NCBI GenBank assembly: GCA_028713125.1
Contig: JAQTOU010000007.1
Coordinates: 104,158-168,157, forward strand
Reading direction: 5' to 3'
Length of the DNA stretch: 64,000 nucleotides
Source of the DNA: Elusimicrobiales bacterium
Lineage (GTDB): Bacteria > Elusimicrobiota > Elusimicrobia > Elusimicrobiales > UBA9959
Shown: positions 15,797 to 24,605 of the stretch, in pieces
How positions within the stretch are numbered: the stretch's first letter is position 1
How the letters are laid out: each line of letters starts with the position of its first letter
Made by a program: the position numbers and the translations under genes
The notes under the pieces: generated by a model
Seen by the model: the letters and a program-made list of their open reading frames with translations, nothing else
Databases searched by the model: none
Told to the model about the DNA's origin: nothing

Positions 15797-17575
15797 ATGA
15801 CAACAACAACCCCTTCAAAAAGCACCGCCCTCCGCACGCACACCTGCGGCGAGCTCAACGCCTCCCACGCCGGGCAGACCGTCACCCTCGCCGGCTGGAC
15901 CGACGTAAAGCGCAACCACGGAGGCGTCCTCTTCATAAACCTCCGCGACCTCTACGGCGTCACCCAGGTAGTAGCCAACCCCGGCAGCCCCGTCTTCCAG
16001 ACGGCGGAAGAGGCCAAAAGCGAATACGTCCTGCGCGTGACCGGCAAAGTAGCCCTGCGCCCCGGCGCTAACGCCAATAAGAACATGCCCACCGGCGAAA
16101 TAGAGATCGAAGCCTCCGAAATAACCGTCCTCAACCCCTCCCAGCCGCTCCCTTTCGAGCTGGGCGAGCACGCCGGAGTCTCCGAAGAAACCCGCCTTAA
16201 ATACCGCTTTCTCGACCTCCGGAGGCCACGGATGGCGAAGAACATGGTGCTGCGAAGCCGCCTTTCCCAGGTAGTCCGCAACTACCTTTACGGCCTGGAT
16301 TTCAACGAGATAGAAACGCCGCTGCTCACCCGGTCCACCCCCGAAGGCGCGCGCGACTTCGTGGTGCCCTCCCGCAACAACCCGGGCGAGTTCTACGCCC
16401 TGCCCCAGTCCCCGCAGCAGTTCAAGCAGGTCCTGATGATGTCCGGCATGGACCGCTACTTCCAGCTCGCCCGCAATTTCCGCGACGAAGAGCTGCGCTC
16501 CGACCGCCAGCCCGAGCATACCCAGATCGACCTCGAGATGTCCTTCGTCGACGAGCAGGACATCGCCCGCGTCGTGGAAGGCATGATGAAGGCCGTCTTC
16601 GCCTCCCTGGGCGAGGAAGTCTCCGCCCCTTTCCCCGAGATGGAATACTCAGACGTGATGCTTAAGTACGGCTCCGACAAGCCCGACCTCCGCTACGCCA
16701 TCGAGATCAAGGACTGCTCGGAGGTCTTCAAAGCCTCCGGCTTCAAGGTTTTCTCCGAAGCCCTCGCCGGCGGCGGCGTGGTGCGCGCCATTAAAGGCGA
16801 AAAAGCCGCCGCCTTCAGCCGCAAAGACATGGACAGCCTGACGGACCTGGTCAAAGCCCGAGGTGCCAAAGGCCTGGTCTGGCTCCGGTTTAAAGAAGGT
16901 AAATTCGAATCCCCGACCCTCAAGTTCATGACCGAACCCGAGCTCGCCGCGCTCAAGGACCTGCTCGCCGTGAACGAAGGCGACGCGGTCTTCATAGCCG
17001 CCGACAAAGCCGCGGTGGCCGCGCCCTGCCTCGGCGCGCTCCGCACCGAACTTATCTCCCGCCTTAAGCCGCCCCCGTCGACGAAAAGGGCCTTCCTCTG
17101 GGTCCGCCATTTCCCGCTGCTCGAGAAAGACCCCGAGAGCCCCAACTGGACCTTCACGCACAACCCCTTCACCGCGCCGCTGCCCGGCGAGGAAGGCAAG
17201 CTCGACACCGACCCCGGCAACGTGCTCTCCTGCCAGTACGACCTGGTGCTCAACGGCGTCGAGCTCGGCTCCGGCTCGGTGCGCAACCACAGCCGGGCGA
17301 TGCAGGAAAAGATCTTCGGCCTGATGGGCTACGACAAGGAGCAGGTGCAGCGCCGCTTCGGAATGATAGTTAACTCCCTGGACCTGGGCGCGCCCCCGCA
17401 CGGCGGCATAGGCATAGGCTATGACAGGCTTATAGGCCTGATCTGCGGGACGGACTCCATCAGGGACGTCATAGCTTTCCCCAAGACTACCAGCGGCGCC
17501 TGCCTCATGAGCGACGCCCCGTCAATTATCGACGAGAAGCAGCTGAAAGAGCTGCATCTTAAGATCACTGATTAA
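15797..17575 (+). CDS. aspS: aspartyl-tRNA synthetase (bacterial type)
   Basis: 592 residues. There is an N-terminal OB-fold anticodon domain (about 12-110, GWTDVKRNHGGVLFINLRD), a class II core with ARNFRDEELRSDRQPEHTQ, the bacterial GAD insertion in the middle, and motif 3 near the end (GIGIGYDRLIGLICG). asnS is also present in the window, so asparagine tRNA is charged directly and this enzyme can be tRNA-Asp specific; whether it discriminates is not visible. Its stop overlaps the lipA start (TAATG). Confidence 0.96.
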   Translation: MTTTTPSKSTALRTHTCGELNASHAGQTVTLAGWTDVKRNHGGVLFINLRDLYGVTQVVANPGSPVFQTAEEAKSEYVLRVTGKVALRPGANANKNMPTGEIEIEASEITVLNPSQPLPFELGEHAGVSEETRLKYRFLDLRRPRMAKNMVLRSRLSQVVRNYLYGLDFNEIETPLLTRSTPEGARDFVVPSRNNPGEFYALPQSPQQFKQVLMMSGMDRYFQLARNFRDEELRSDRQPEHTQIDLEMSFVDEQDIARVVEGMMKAVFASLGEEVSAPFPEMEYSDVMLKYGSDKPDLRYAIEIKDCSEVFKASGFKVFSEALAGGGVVRAIKGEKAAAFSRKDMDSLTDLVKARGAKGLVWLRFKEGKFESPTLKFMTEPELAALKDLLAVNEGDAVFIAADKAAVAAPCLGALRTELISRLKPPPSTKRAFLWVRHFPLLEKDPESPNWTFTHNPFTAPLPGEEGKLDTDPGNVLSCQYDLVLNGVELGSGSVRNHSRAMQEKIFGLMGYDKEQVQRRFGMIVNSLDLGAPPHGGIGIGYDRLIGLICGTDSIRDVIAFPKTTSGACLMSDAPSIIDEKQLKELHLKITD

Positions 17576-18456
17576 TGGCCTTCCCGAAATGGATAGTGGA
17601 CGAGGTTCGCCGCAACAAGGCGGACCTGCGCGGCTCCGCGGCTGCCGGCACCGCCGGCGAGCTGGCCAGGCGCGCCCTCCACACCGTCTGCGACGAAGCC
17701 CGCTGCCCCAATAAGGGGCGCTGCTTCTCCGAAGGCGAAGCCACCTTCCTGATACTGGGAGACACCTGCACGCGGAATTGCGGCTTCTGCGCCGTTAAAA
17801 AAGCGAAGCCGCTGCCGCCGGACAAGGGGGAGCCGCGCCGCGCGGCCGAGCTCTGTAAAAAGTGGGGGCTTAAATACGCTGTCTTCACCTCGCCCACCCG
17901 CGACGACCTGCCCGACGGCGGAGCCGGCCATTTCGCCGAAACCAACCGCCTGATCAAGGAGCTCTCGCCGGGCATAAGGACGGAGCCGCTCATCCCGGAC
18001 TTCCAGGGCGATATCAAGGCCCTGGAAACCGTCCTGGACTCCAACCCCGACGTACTTGGGCATAACCTGGAGATGGTCTCCGGCCTTTACGCGGGCGCCC
18101 GCGCCGGATCCGACTACGGCCGCTCCCTGCGGCTGCTCTCCAATTCCAAAAAGCTCAGGCCGGACATATTCACCAAGTCCGGAATAATGTTCGGCCTGGG
18201 GGAAAAGCCCGAGGAGCTGCTCAGGGCCCTGGGAGACCTGGCCGCGCACGGCTGCGACCTGCTGACGCTGGGGCAGTACCTCGCGCCGTCGAAAAGCCAC
18301 CGCCCAGTCGAAAAATACTATACCGAAGAAGAATTCGCCCGCTGGGGGGAAAAGGCCCGGGCTGCCGGGTTTAAAGCCGTGCTGTCAGGCCCGCTGGTAC
18401 GTAGTTCCTACCGGGCAAGCCGCCTTTACGCGGAGGCCGCCGCGAAGCCTCTCTAA
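17575..18456 (+). CDS. lipA: lipoyl synthase
   Basis: 293 residues. Two iron-sulfur clusters are supported: the auxiliary cluster CDEARCPNKGRC (Cys39, Cys44, Cys50) and the radical-SAM CTRNCGFC (Cys65, Cys69, Cys72). The RSSYRA motif near the C-terminus carries the serine ligand of the auxiliary cluster. The enzyme inserts two sulfurs into octanoyl groups on 2-oxoacid dehydrogenase E2 or glycine-cleavage H proteins. The ATG overlaps the aspS stop. lipB and the lipoylated proteins are not in the window. Confidence 0.95.
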   Translation: MAFPKWIVDEVRRNKADLRGSAAAGTAGELARRALHTVCDEARCPNKGRCFSEGEATFLILGDTCTRNCGFCAVKKAKPLPPDKGEPRRAAELCKKWGLKYAVFTSPTRDDLPDGGAGHFAETNRLIKELSPGIRTEPLIPDFQGDIKALETVLDSNPDVLGHNLEMVSGLYAGARAGSDYGRSLRLLSNSKKLRPDIFTKSGIMFGLGEKPEELLRALGDLAAHGCDLLTLGQYLAPSKSHRPVEKYYTEEEFARWGEKARAAGFKAVLSGPLVRSSYRASRLYAEAAAKPL

Positions 18457-18464
18457 GACACCTA

Positions 18465-19181
18465 ATGGACAACTTTCAAAAAGACAAAGAAGCTCTATCC
18501 TGGCTTACCCGCGCATGGGACGACTATGCGGGCAATCTCCCGCTGCTGCTCCCGGCGCTCCTGTTCCAGGCCGCGCTTGCCTCCGGAACCTTCTACCTTA
18601 TAAGCCGCTTCCGCTCGCTCCTGCCCGCAATGCCCTATATGCTTTTCGTGCTGACACCCGTCTCCACCGGGGCGAACCTGCTCTACATCAAGATAGCCAG
18701 GGGCAGCGGCGCGCGCTTCACGGACCTGTTCAGCGCCTTCCCGGTCTATCACCGCGCGGTCGCTGTAAGTATCGTCCTCGGCTTTGTAACCATGGGCGGC
18801 GCGCTTCTCCTGATAGTGCCGGGCGTCGTACTGTACCTGGCCTACTGCTTCAGCGAATACGCCGTCGTCGACCGCCGGACCGGGATAAAAGAATCTTTCG
18901 CGCTCAGCGCGGCGATCACAGAAGGCTGGAAGAGCCGCCTCCTGGTCCTATTCAGCCTTATAGTGCTTATAAACGTTTTTGTTCCCGACATCTATCTCGT
19001 CACCGGGCCGCTGAAAACTCCCTCGGCCAGCCTTGATCTTAAGCCGTGGACCGTCGCGGCGGCGGCGCTTAAGACCCTGGTTTTCCTCCCCTGGCTATGC
19101 CTGGCTATGGCCCGAGCCTATAATTTCCTCCTGCTTCCGCCCGGCCCCGAACCTGCGCCGGAAGAGACCCCGGTTGACTAA
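18465..19181 (+). CDS. multi-pass inner membrane protein, unknown function
   Basis: 238 residues with about five or six hydrophobic segments. Features include a polar N-terminus with WLTRAWDDYAGN, a GGALLLIVPGVVLYLAYCFSEYAVVDR helix pair and a FALSAAITEGWKSRLL amphipathic stretch. The pattern (DRRTGIKESFALS after a long VPGV helix) resembles the broad family of GlpQ-membrane-domain/DUF975-like proteins, but I cannot assign a function. The proline-rich C-terminus (PPGPEPAPEETP) is probably cytoplasmic. It lies eight bases after lipA and is likely in the same transcript. Confidence 0.7.
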   Translation: MDNFQKDKEALSWLTRAWDDYAGNLPLLLPALLFQAALASGTFYLISRFRSLLPAMPYMLFVLTPVSTGANLLYIKIARGSGARFTDLFSAFPVYHRAVAVSIVLGFVTMGGALLLIVPGVVLYLAYCFSEYAVVDRRTGIKESFALSAAITEGWKSRLLVLFSLIVLINVFVPDIYLVTGPLKTPSASLDLKPWTVAAAALKTLVFLPWLCLAMARAYNFLLLPPGPEPAPEETPVD

Positions 19182-19224
19182 AATCATAGGCATTACGGCC
19201 CATATTTCCGCGGTCCTTTAGCCC

Positions 19225-19253
19225 TTTAATAACCCGGGGGGAAAAGGTAGAAT
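19225..19253 (+). promoter_or_regulatory. weak candidate promoter before the secreted protein
   Basis: TTTAAT (19225-19230), 17 bases, TAGAAT (19248-19253). The -10 is good and the -35 poor. It lies 38 bases before the ATG of the next gene, which also has a strong AGGAGG site. It suggests that the secreted protein is expressed independently of lipA. Confidence 0.35.
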
Positions 19254-19290
19254 TACATTGTAGTTAAAGGTTAAGCAGGAGGAATACTGA

Positions 19291-20154
19291 ATGAAAAGAT
19301 TAGCCCTGATAGCAGCCGCCATGCTGAGCGCCTCGGCGTTAAGCGCGGCCGAACTCAATACCATTTCCGCCGGATACATAAAGATCTCCAAAATAGACAT
19401 CCCCGCCCCGGTCCTCCAGCCGGTCGAAGCGGCCAAATGCAACCACGTCACCGTGGAGATAACGAGCAAACTGTACCTCATGCCCCAGACTTCGAAAAGC
19501 CTGCTTTTCACCTACGCCAAGAACGAAGCCGAATTCAAGGAATTCACCGCCATGTGGACCCCCATCCTGAACAAGTTCGGTATGAAGGTAACGGGCACCG
19601 AATACAAGAACGAGTTCGGCATACTTAATTACGAATCTCCCGAAGGCCTGGTAGTGCGCGACTTCCTGGCCGAGGACATGAATTACGACGCCCTCAGCTC
19701 GACCACGATCGTGAAGCTCCAGCACGAGCTCCTCGAGCCGCTCGAACAGGCCGGGATGACGCCCATCGCCGCCCTCAACATAAAGAACGAGGTCTTCAGG
19801 CCCACTTTCAAGCTCTATTACCTCACCAAGCCCGACGCGAACATGGACCACGAGGTCCAGCTCCGCCAGCTTAAGAACGGCGAAGACATAGACTTCGACC
19901 TGCTGGCCAATGCCGTTAAGCTGGTCAAGAAGGACGCTTCCTTCTCCATGGTCTATATCGGCAAGCTCCTTGGCTTCAAGTCCAAGCTGGCCACCGACAC
20001 CGCCGCCGCCGCGGTCTCCCTGGAGAACTACAAGAAATTCCTCGCGGAGAACAAGAAGGAATTCATAGCCTCCAAGGTGCTGAAGCTGGATGAGCCGTTC
20101 ACCTCCGGCGACCACACCTTCAACTACCTGCTTAACATGTACTTCTTCCAGTAA
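19291..20154 (+). CDS. secreted protein of unknown family
   Basis: 287 residues with a signal peptide (MKRLALIAAAMLSASALSAAE). The mature part is soluble, rich in Lys and Glu, with a single Cys near residue 50 and no motif I recognise. AGGAGG stands a few bases before the ATG, one of the best ribosome-binding sites in the window, suggesting high expression. An intrinsic terminator follows directly, and a candidate promoter precedes it, so it may be a single-gene unit. Confidence 0.75.
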   Translation: MKRLALIAAAMLSASALSAAELNTISAGYIKISKIDIPAPVLQPVEAAKCNHVTVEITSKLYLMPQTSKSLLFTYAKNEAEFKEFTAMWTPILNKFGMKVTGTEYKNEFGILNYESPEGLVVRDFLAEDMNYDALSSTTIVKLQHELLEPLEQAGMTPIAALNIKNEVFRPTFKLYYLTKPDANMDHEVQLRQLKNGEDIDFDLLANAVKLVKKDASFSMVYIGKLLGFKSKLATDTAAAAVSLENYKKFLAENKKEFIASKVLKLDEPFTSGDHTFNYLLNMYFFQ

Positions 20155-20176
20155 GCCGGCCGATACAGAACAGAAA

Positions 20177-20210
20177 AACCCGTCCGCTTAAAAGCGGACG
20201 GGTTTTTTTA
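20177..20210. terminator. bidirectional intrinsic terminator
   Basis: The stem AACCCGTCCGC/GCGGACGGGTT (11 bp) closes a short TTAAAA loop. A T-run of seven follows on the plus strand and an A-run precedes it, so it can serve both the plus-strand secreted-protein gene and the convergent minus-strand HD-domain gene. Confidence 0.92.
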
Positions 20211-20229
20211 CGCCCTAAGGCAGGTCTTG

Positions 20230-20787
20230 CTACAGGCCCAGGTCGGCCGCTATCTCCCTCATCGCACCAAGTGAAAGCTCCACAAATTCGTCCAGCTTTA
20301 GGCCCAAGGCCTCGCACTCCATTATTATTCCCCGGTCCACCGAAGCGGCGAAGCGCTTATCCTTCATCCGCTTCGTGACGGAAGAGGCTTTCACGCTGGC
20401 GAGCTTCCTGTCCGGGTAAACCATGGCGGTAGCCGTTATCATGCCGGTTATTGTCTCGCCGGCGGCCAGCGCCTTGTGGAAGGTCTCGGAGCGCTTTACC
20501 CCGCCGTGAGCCGCTTCATTATGCATTTTTACGGCTTCGATAAGGCTTTCCGGGAGGCCGTTCTCCTTAAGGATGCGGACGGCCTCGTGCGTATGGCGCG
20601 CCAGGTCCCCGGCGGTAAGCTCCACGTCGATATCGTGCAGCAGCCCGGCCAGGCCCCAGAGCCCGGCGTCGGCGCCGAGGCGCGCGGCCAGGGCCCGCAT
20701 CACGGCCTCAGAGGCCAGGCAATGCCGGACCAGGTTCTCGTTCTTTAAATGCGTCCTGAGAAGCTCTAGGGCTTTTTGGCGTTCCAT
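20230..20787 (-). CDS. HD-domain (HDIG-type) phosphohydrolase-like protein
   Basis: 185 residues. The HD signature is LAGLLHDIDVE (about residues 47-57), with earlier His21 in LVRHCLASE and a later H in VKMHNEAAHG, consistent with a metal-binding HD fold. Such single-domain HDIG proteins are often annotated as hydrolases of nucleotides, but the substrate is not known. It lies four bases downstream of asnS on the same strand and is the last gene before the terminator. Confidence 0.8.
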   Translation of the reverse strand: MERQKALELLRTHLKNENLVRHCLASEAVMRALAARLGADAGLWGLAGLLHDIDVELTAGDLARHTHEAVRILKENGLPESLIEAVKMHNEAAHGGVKRSETFHKALAAGETITGMITATAMVYPDRKLASVKASSVTKRMKDKRFAASVDRGIIMECEALGLKLDEFVELSLGAMREIAADLGL

Positions 20788-20791
20788 GGAT

Positions 20792-22183
20792 CTAGAATTC
20801 CGCGTAGCCGGGCACGCGGGGGAAGGCGGTCACGTCGCGTATGTTAGAAATGCCGGTTACCAGCATCATCATGCGCTCGAAACCCAGGCCGAAGCCGGAG
20901 TGGGGGACTGAGCCGTACCGGCGCAGGTCCAGGTACCACCAGTAGCCGGCAGGATCGATCCCGGCGTCGGCCATCTTCTTTTCAAGCACGTCGAGGCGGT
21001 TCTCGCGCTCGCTGCCGCCGATGACTTCGCCTATCCGCGGCACCAGGACGTCCATCCCGCGCACGGTCCGTCCGTCGTCGTTAAGCTTCATGTAGAAAGC
21101 GGCGGCGTCCTTCGGCTTGTTATAAAGTATCACCGGCTTCTTGAAATACTGCTCCACCAGGAAGCGCTCGTGCTCCGAGGCCAGGTCCACGCCCCAGCTC
21201 ACCTTCACGTCGAAGCGCTCGTTCACGGGCTCGAGCAGTTTTACGGCGTCGGTGTAGGTCAGGCGTTCGAATTTGTTCCCGGTGATATTCTTAAGATTAT
21301 CCATCAGCGCCGGCTCGACGAACTTCGCGAAAAGCTCGATATCGGAGGGGCATTTCTCGAGGACGCTGTTCGTTATGGACTTTATGAAATCCTCGGCCAG
21401 CTCCATGTCGTCTTCCAGCTCGTAGAAGGCCATTTCCGGCTCGATCATCCAGAATTCCGAGGCGTGGCGATAGGTGTTGGAATTTTCCGCCCTGAACGTG
21501 GGCCCGAAGGTGTAGATCTTGCCGAGCGCCAGCGCGAGGCTTTCGCCCTCCAGCTGGCCGGTGACCGTCAGGTAGGTTTTTTTGCCTAAAAGCTCCTGGG
21601 AGAAATCTATCTCGCCCTTTTCGGTCCTGGGCGGATTGGACAGGTCCAGGGTCGTCGCGGTGAACATTTCCCCGGCGCCTTCCCCGTCGGAGGAAGTTAT
21701 AATGGGCGTATGGACGTAGAAAAAGCCTTTATCGTGGAAATACTTGTGCACGGAGTAAGCCAGCTCGGCGCGGATGCGCAGCATGGCCGAGTATTTGTTG
21801 GTGCGCGGGCGGAGGTGGGCCACGGTGCGGAGGAATTCGTCGGAGGCTTTTTTCTTCTGTATCGGGTACTTCTCCGGATCGCAGCCGCCGTAAAGCTTTA
21901 CCTGCTTCGCCTGCAGCTCGAACTTCTGCCCTGCGGCGGGGGAGGCGACCAGGTCGCCCTGGATCTCGACCGCGGCGCCGGTCACGAGGGAGGGGAGAAC
22001 TTCGGAGAAATTCCCGTTCTCCTGGGAGAACACGATCTGCAGGCTCTCGCGGCAGGAGCCGTCGTTGAGCTCCGCGAAAGACATTACTTTGGAGTCGCGG
22101 CGGGTCTTTATCCAGCCGCGGGCGGTCGCCCCGGCCTTCGGCCCGGGGCTTTTGAGCAATTCGAGTATCGTGGGGAGCGCCAT
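20792..22183 (-). CDS. asnS: asparaginyl-tRNA synthetase
   Basis: 463 residues, the expected length. It has an N-terminal OB-fold (GWIKTRRDSKVMSFAELNDGS), a class II core with the TSSDGEGAGEMF region, and motif 3 GFGLGFERMMMLVTG near the C-terminus. The enzyme charges tRNA-Asn directly, so the amidotransferase route is not needed for Asn. It lies 25 bases after the upstream minus-strand gene and is followed closely by the HD-domain gene. Confidence 0.95.
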   Translation of the reverse strand: MALPTILELLKSPGPKAGATARGWIKTRRDSKVMSFAELNDGSCRESLQIVFSQENGNFSEVLPSLVTGAAVEIQGDLVASPAAGQKFELQAKQVKLYGGCDPEKYPIQKKKASDEFLRTVAHLRPRTNKYSAMLRIRAELAYSVHKYFHDKGFFYVHTPIITSSDGEGAGEMFTATTLDLSNPPRTEKGEIDFSQELLGKKTYLTVTGQLEGESLALALGKIYTFGPTFRAENSNTYRHASEFWMIEPEMAFYELEDDMELAEDFIKSITNSVLEKCPSDIELFAKFVEPALMDNLKNITGNKFERLTYTDAVKLLEPVNERFDVKVSWGVDLASEHERFLVEQYFKKPVILYNKPKDAAAFYMKLNDDGRTVRGMDVLVPRIGEVIGGSERENRLDVLEKKMADAGIDPAGYWWYLDLRRYGSVPHSGFGLGFERMMMLVTGISNIRDVTAFPRVPGYAEF

Positions 22184-22208
22184 GTTGCCGTCCTTGGGGA
22201 GAGGGGTT

Positions 22209-22739
22209 TTACTTCTTGCCTTTCTTCTTTTCTTCCGGAACCTTGGAAACGGCGAGAAGCTCCAGCTCGCAGGTCTTGTCCTCGCCGTAATACTCCTCGA
22301 GGATATAGCCGACGCCCGGCGCGTAGTAGCGCACGGATTTGCCGGCGTCGCCGCCCGCCAGCATGGTCACTATCTTCATGCACTTGGCGAACTTCCCGGC
22401 CTTGATCGAAACCTTGTCGGAGAGGGAAATTATCTCGCTGGTGTCCGTATACTCGTTCCACTTCGCGCCCTCTTTGACGGGAAGAGGGAATTCGCGGCGC
22501 CCGCCGGTTATTACGCCGTCGGCGGTCGTAAACCACTTCGCGTCGCGCGTGATAGTGTATTCCGTGGTATGGGAGTCGCGCAGCTCGAAGATCATCCGGG
22601 CCTGGGCGACCGTCTTGCCGGTTTTCTTCTTAACCTCGAGGATGTCGATATAGATCTTCGCGTCGCCTTCGAATTCGGTGCTGGTGAACTTATATTCGTA
22701 GCGGGTCTGCTCTTTAAGCGGAAAATATTCTGCGGCCAT
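22209..22739 (-). CDS. hypothetical protein, beta-rich, no signal peptide seen
   Basis: 176 residues. The centre (EGAKWNEYTDTSEIISLSDKV) and the end (SVRYYAPGVGYILEEYYG) look like the beta-rich domain of many DUF3108-like or lipoprotein-type bacterial proteins that describe a quantity tracked through a 'GVG' loop. No signal peptide precedes it with the chosen ATG. The C-terminus is Lys-rich. It starts ~40 bases after the broken tRNA-Ala copy. The function is unknown. Confidence 0.65.
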   Translation of the reverse strand: MAAEYFPLKEQTRYEYKFTSTEFEGDAKIYIDILEVKKKTGKTVAQARMIFELRDSHTTEYTITRDAKWFTTADGVITGGRREFPLPVKEGAKWNEYTDTSEIISLSDKVSIKAGKFAKCMKIVTMLAGGDAGKSVRYYAPGVGYILEEYYGEDKTCELELLAVSKVPEEKKKGKK

Positions 22740-22776
22740 TTGTGATGCCCCCGGGGTTGGTGGATGCTGAGAAATC

Positions 22777-22862
22777 TGGTGGACGTGACAGGGATCGAAC
22801 CTGCGACCTCCTCGTTGCTCACTCGTGCTCCGGCGGCTGCTGCCGCCAGCGCCTCGTTCGAG
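22777..22862 (-). pseudogene. broken tRNA-Ala copy (3' half intact, insert in place of the anticodon arm)
   Basis: Bases 22772-22818 are identical to 22871-22917 of the intact tRNA-Ala gene plus its 3' flank, covering the T-arm, acceptor 3' strand and CCA. Upstream on the minus strand, the D-arm and 5' acceptor strand are missing. The anticodon region is replaced by a segment with a GGCGGC/GCCGCC hairpin that resembles the insert in the other broken copy. It cannot fold into a cloverleaf. Confidence 0.75.
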
Positions 22863-22875
22863 GCTTTCTCAAATC

Positions 22876-22951
22876 TGGTGGACGTGACAGGGATCGAACC
22901 TGCGACCTCCTCGTTGCGAACGAGGCGCTCTCCCAACTGAGCTACACGCCC
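22876..22951 (-). tRNA. tRNA-Ala, anticodon CGC
   Basis: 76 bases with encoded CCA. The acceptor stem GGGCGTG/CACGTCC includes the G3:U70 pair that marks alanine tRNAs. The anticodon stem CCTCG/CGAGG closes loop TTCGCAA, giving anticodon CGC (reads GCG). The T-arm GCAGG-TTCGATC-CCTGT is intact. It is flanked on both sides by broken copies of itself. Confidence 0.95.
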
Positions 22952-22975
22952 AAAAAACTGTTTTACTAACCTGAG

Positions 22976-23073
22976 GGGATCGAACCTGCGACCTCCTCGT
23001 TGCTCACTTCGGGCTCGTCGGCCTGGTGGCCTCCAGCGCCCTGCGGGCGCTCTCCCGACTGAGCTACACGCCC
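22976..23073 (-). pseudogene. broken tRNA-Ala copy (5' half intact, ~42-base insert, damaged T-stem)
   Basis: The 5' end matches the intact tRNA-Ala through the acceptor 5' strand and D-arm, with one change in the D-loop (C for T). A segment of about 42 bases with GC-rich hairpins then replaces about six bases of the anticodon arm, after which the sequence rejoins the tRNA (CAACGAGGAGGTCGCAGG). The T-stem partner strand is CCCTC instead of CCTGT and no acceptor 3' strand or CCA follows. It is 12 bases from the end of mltG. Confidence 0.75.
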
Positions 23074-23087
23074 AAAACTGTTTTGAC

Positions 23088-24035
23088 CTACTGCTGGTCT
23101 TTTGCCGCCTGCTCCACTCTGCGCTTGGCTCTCTTGTGATCCTCGAAATTCGAGTTAAAAATGTGCTTCCCTTTCCTGTCCGCCACGAAATATAGCGCAT
23201 CCAGGTTAGCCGGGGACAGCGTTGCGGCTATAGAACTGAAGCCCGGGTTGCAGATAGGGCCCGGGGGCAGGCCGCCTACCACATAAGTATTGTAGGGGGA
23301 CTTGAACTTCAGGTCCTTGTAAGTAAGCGCCTTTTTCCAGTAGCCCAGCGCGTACTGCGTGGTCGGATCGGCCTCCAGCGGCATCCCTCTGCGGTAGCGG
23401 TTTATGTAAACCGCCGCGATAAGGGGGCGCTCGCTGTCGTCCACCGCCTCGCGCTCGACTATCGAGGCGATGATCAGCGTTTTGCGCTCATCCAGACCCT
23501 GCGAAAAACCTTTAGAGAACAGCGGAACTATCTGCCGGTCGAATTCAGATTTTAGCAAATTAACAACTTCCTGTGGCAGCATATTTTTTTTAAGGTGGTA
23601 GGTGGAGGGGAAAAGATAACCCTCAAGATTTTGCGCGCGGGCCAGTTCCAGGAACTGGGCGGCGGGAACTACGCCGTTAGCCTCGAGCCTCTCGGCTATC
23701 TGCTCCATGCGCCAGCCTTCGGGAATAACGACGCGTACGGTGCTTACATAGGTGCTGTGGGTAAGCCTCCAGAGCGCTTCCTCCGCCGACATGCGCTCCC
23801 GGAGCGCGTATTCGCCCGGCATCAGGCGCTTGCCGGTGCCGGTGACCTTCACCAGCACCCTGAACCAGGTGGAGCTTATTATTACGCCCGCGCGCTTAAG
23901 CTCCGCGGCGGCCTTCCCCGCCCCGGCGCCCTCGGGTATCGACACCTTTACCGGCCGGCCGGGCCAGAAAAAATAAAGCGACAGCAGGACCAGGCAAGAC
24001 GCTAAAATGGCCGCCGGTTTTATTAATTTATTCAT
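23088..24035 (-). CDS. mltG: endolytic murein transglycosylase MltG
   Basis: 315 residues. One N-terminal membrane anchor (about 8-24) is followed by a LysM-like segment and the YceG catalytic domain. Glu194 in IASIVEREA corresponds to the catalytic glutamate. LEADPTTQYA, KSPYNTY and GLPPGPICNPG are all present. The enzyme cleaves nascent peptidoglycan strands at the inner membrane and sets glycan length. It overlaps thpR by four bases. Confidence 0.93.
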   Translation of the reverse strand: MNKLIKPAAILASCLVLLSLYFFWPGRPVKVSIPEGAGAGKAAAELKRAGVIISSTWFRVLVKVTGTGKRLMPGEYALRERMSAEEALWRLTHSTYVSTVRVVIPEGWRMEQIAERLEANGVVPAAQFLELARAQNLEGYLFPSTYHLKKNMLPQEVVNLLKSEFDRQIVPLFSKGFSQGLDERKTLIIASIVEREAVDDSERPLIAAVYINRYRRGMPLEADPTTQYALGYWKKALTYKDLKFKSPYNTYVVGGLPPGPICNPGFSSIAATLSPANLDALYFVADRKGKHIFNSNFEDHKRAKRRVEQAAKDQQ

Positions 24036-24604
24036 AAGGAACCGCCGCCTGAAAGCCGCTTCGAATAAACCCGCCTGTACTCCGGGCCGCCGGGAGCGGG
24101 CACGCTTTCAATAAGATCCACGGAAGAAAGCGTGGTTGCCGATCTCATTGAGCGGGCGAAATCCGCGGCGCGGCCCAGGAAATTGTCCGGCAGGGCGTCT
24201 TTTATCCGGCCTATGGTCACATGGGGCTCGAAGCGATCTTCGAAGACCAGCCCCTCGGCCGCCAGCCCCGCTGCCAGCTTCGCGGCCACGCGCCTCAGTT
24301 CGGCGGCGCCCTCGTCTATCCCCACCCAGAGAACGGCGGGGCGCCCGGAAGGGGGAAAAAAGCCCAGGCCGCCGGAAGAGATCCTGAAAGCTTCGATACC
24401 GTCAAGCCCGGCCTCTATGCCCCTCGCCGCGGCAGCCGCCGCGGAGCTGTCCTGTTCGCCGAGAAAAGCGTAGGTTATATGGAAATTCGCGGGCGCTATC
24501 CATTTAACCGCTCCGGCGCGCGAAAGCTCACGCGCATGGCCCGCGATAGCCTCAAGGTTCTTCACAAAGCCCGGCTCGAAGGAGGAGGCGACAAAGAGGC
24601 GCAC
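24032..24604 (-). CDS. thpR: RNA 2',3'-cyclic phosphodiesterase (2H family, ThpR/LigT)
   Basis: 190 residues. The two HxTx motifs of the 2H phosphoesterase fold are present: His42 in FHITYAFLG and His128 in PHVTIGRI. The family opens 2',3'-cyclic phosphates on RNA ends and can act as an RNA ligase in vitro. It starts one base after the FecR-domain gene stop and overlaps mltG, so the three genes are one transcript downstream of tyrS. Confidence 0.9.
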   Translation of the reverse strand: MRLFVASSFEPGFVKNLEAIAGHARELSRAGAVKWIAPANFHITYAFLGEQDSSAAAAAARGIEAGLDGIEAFRISSGGLGFFPPSGRPAVLWVGIDEGAAELRRVAAKLAAGLAAEGLVFEDRFEPHVTIGRIKDALPDNFLGRAADFARSMRSATTLSSVDLIESVPAPGGPEYRRVYSKRLSGGGSL

Positions 24605-24605
24605 T

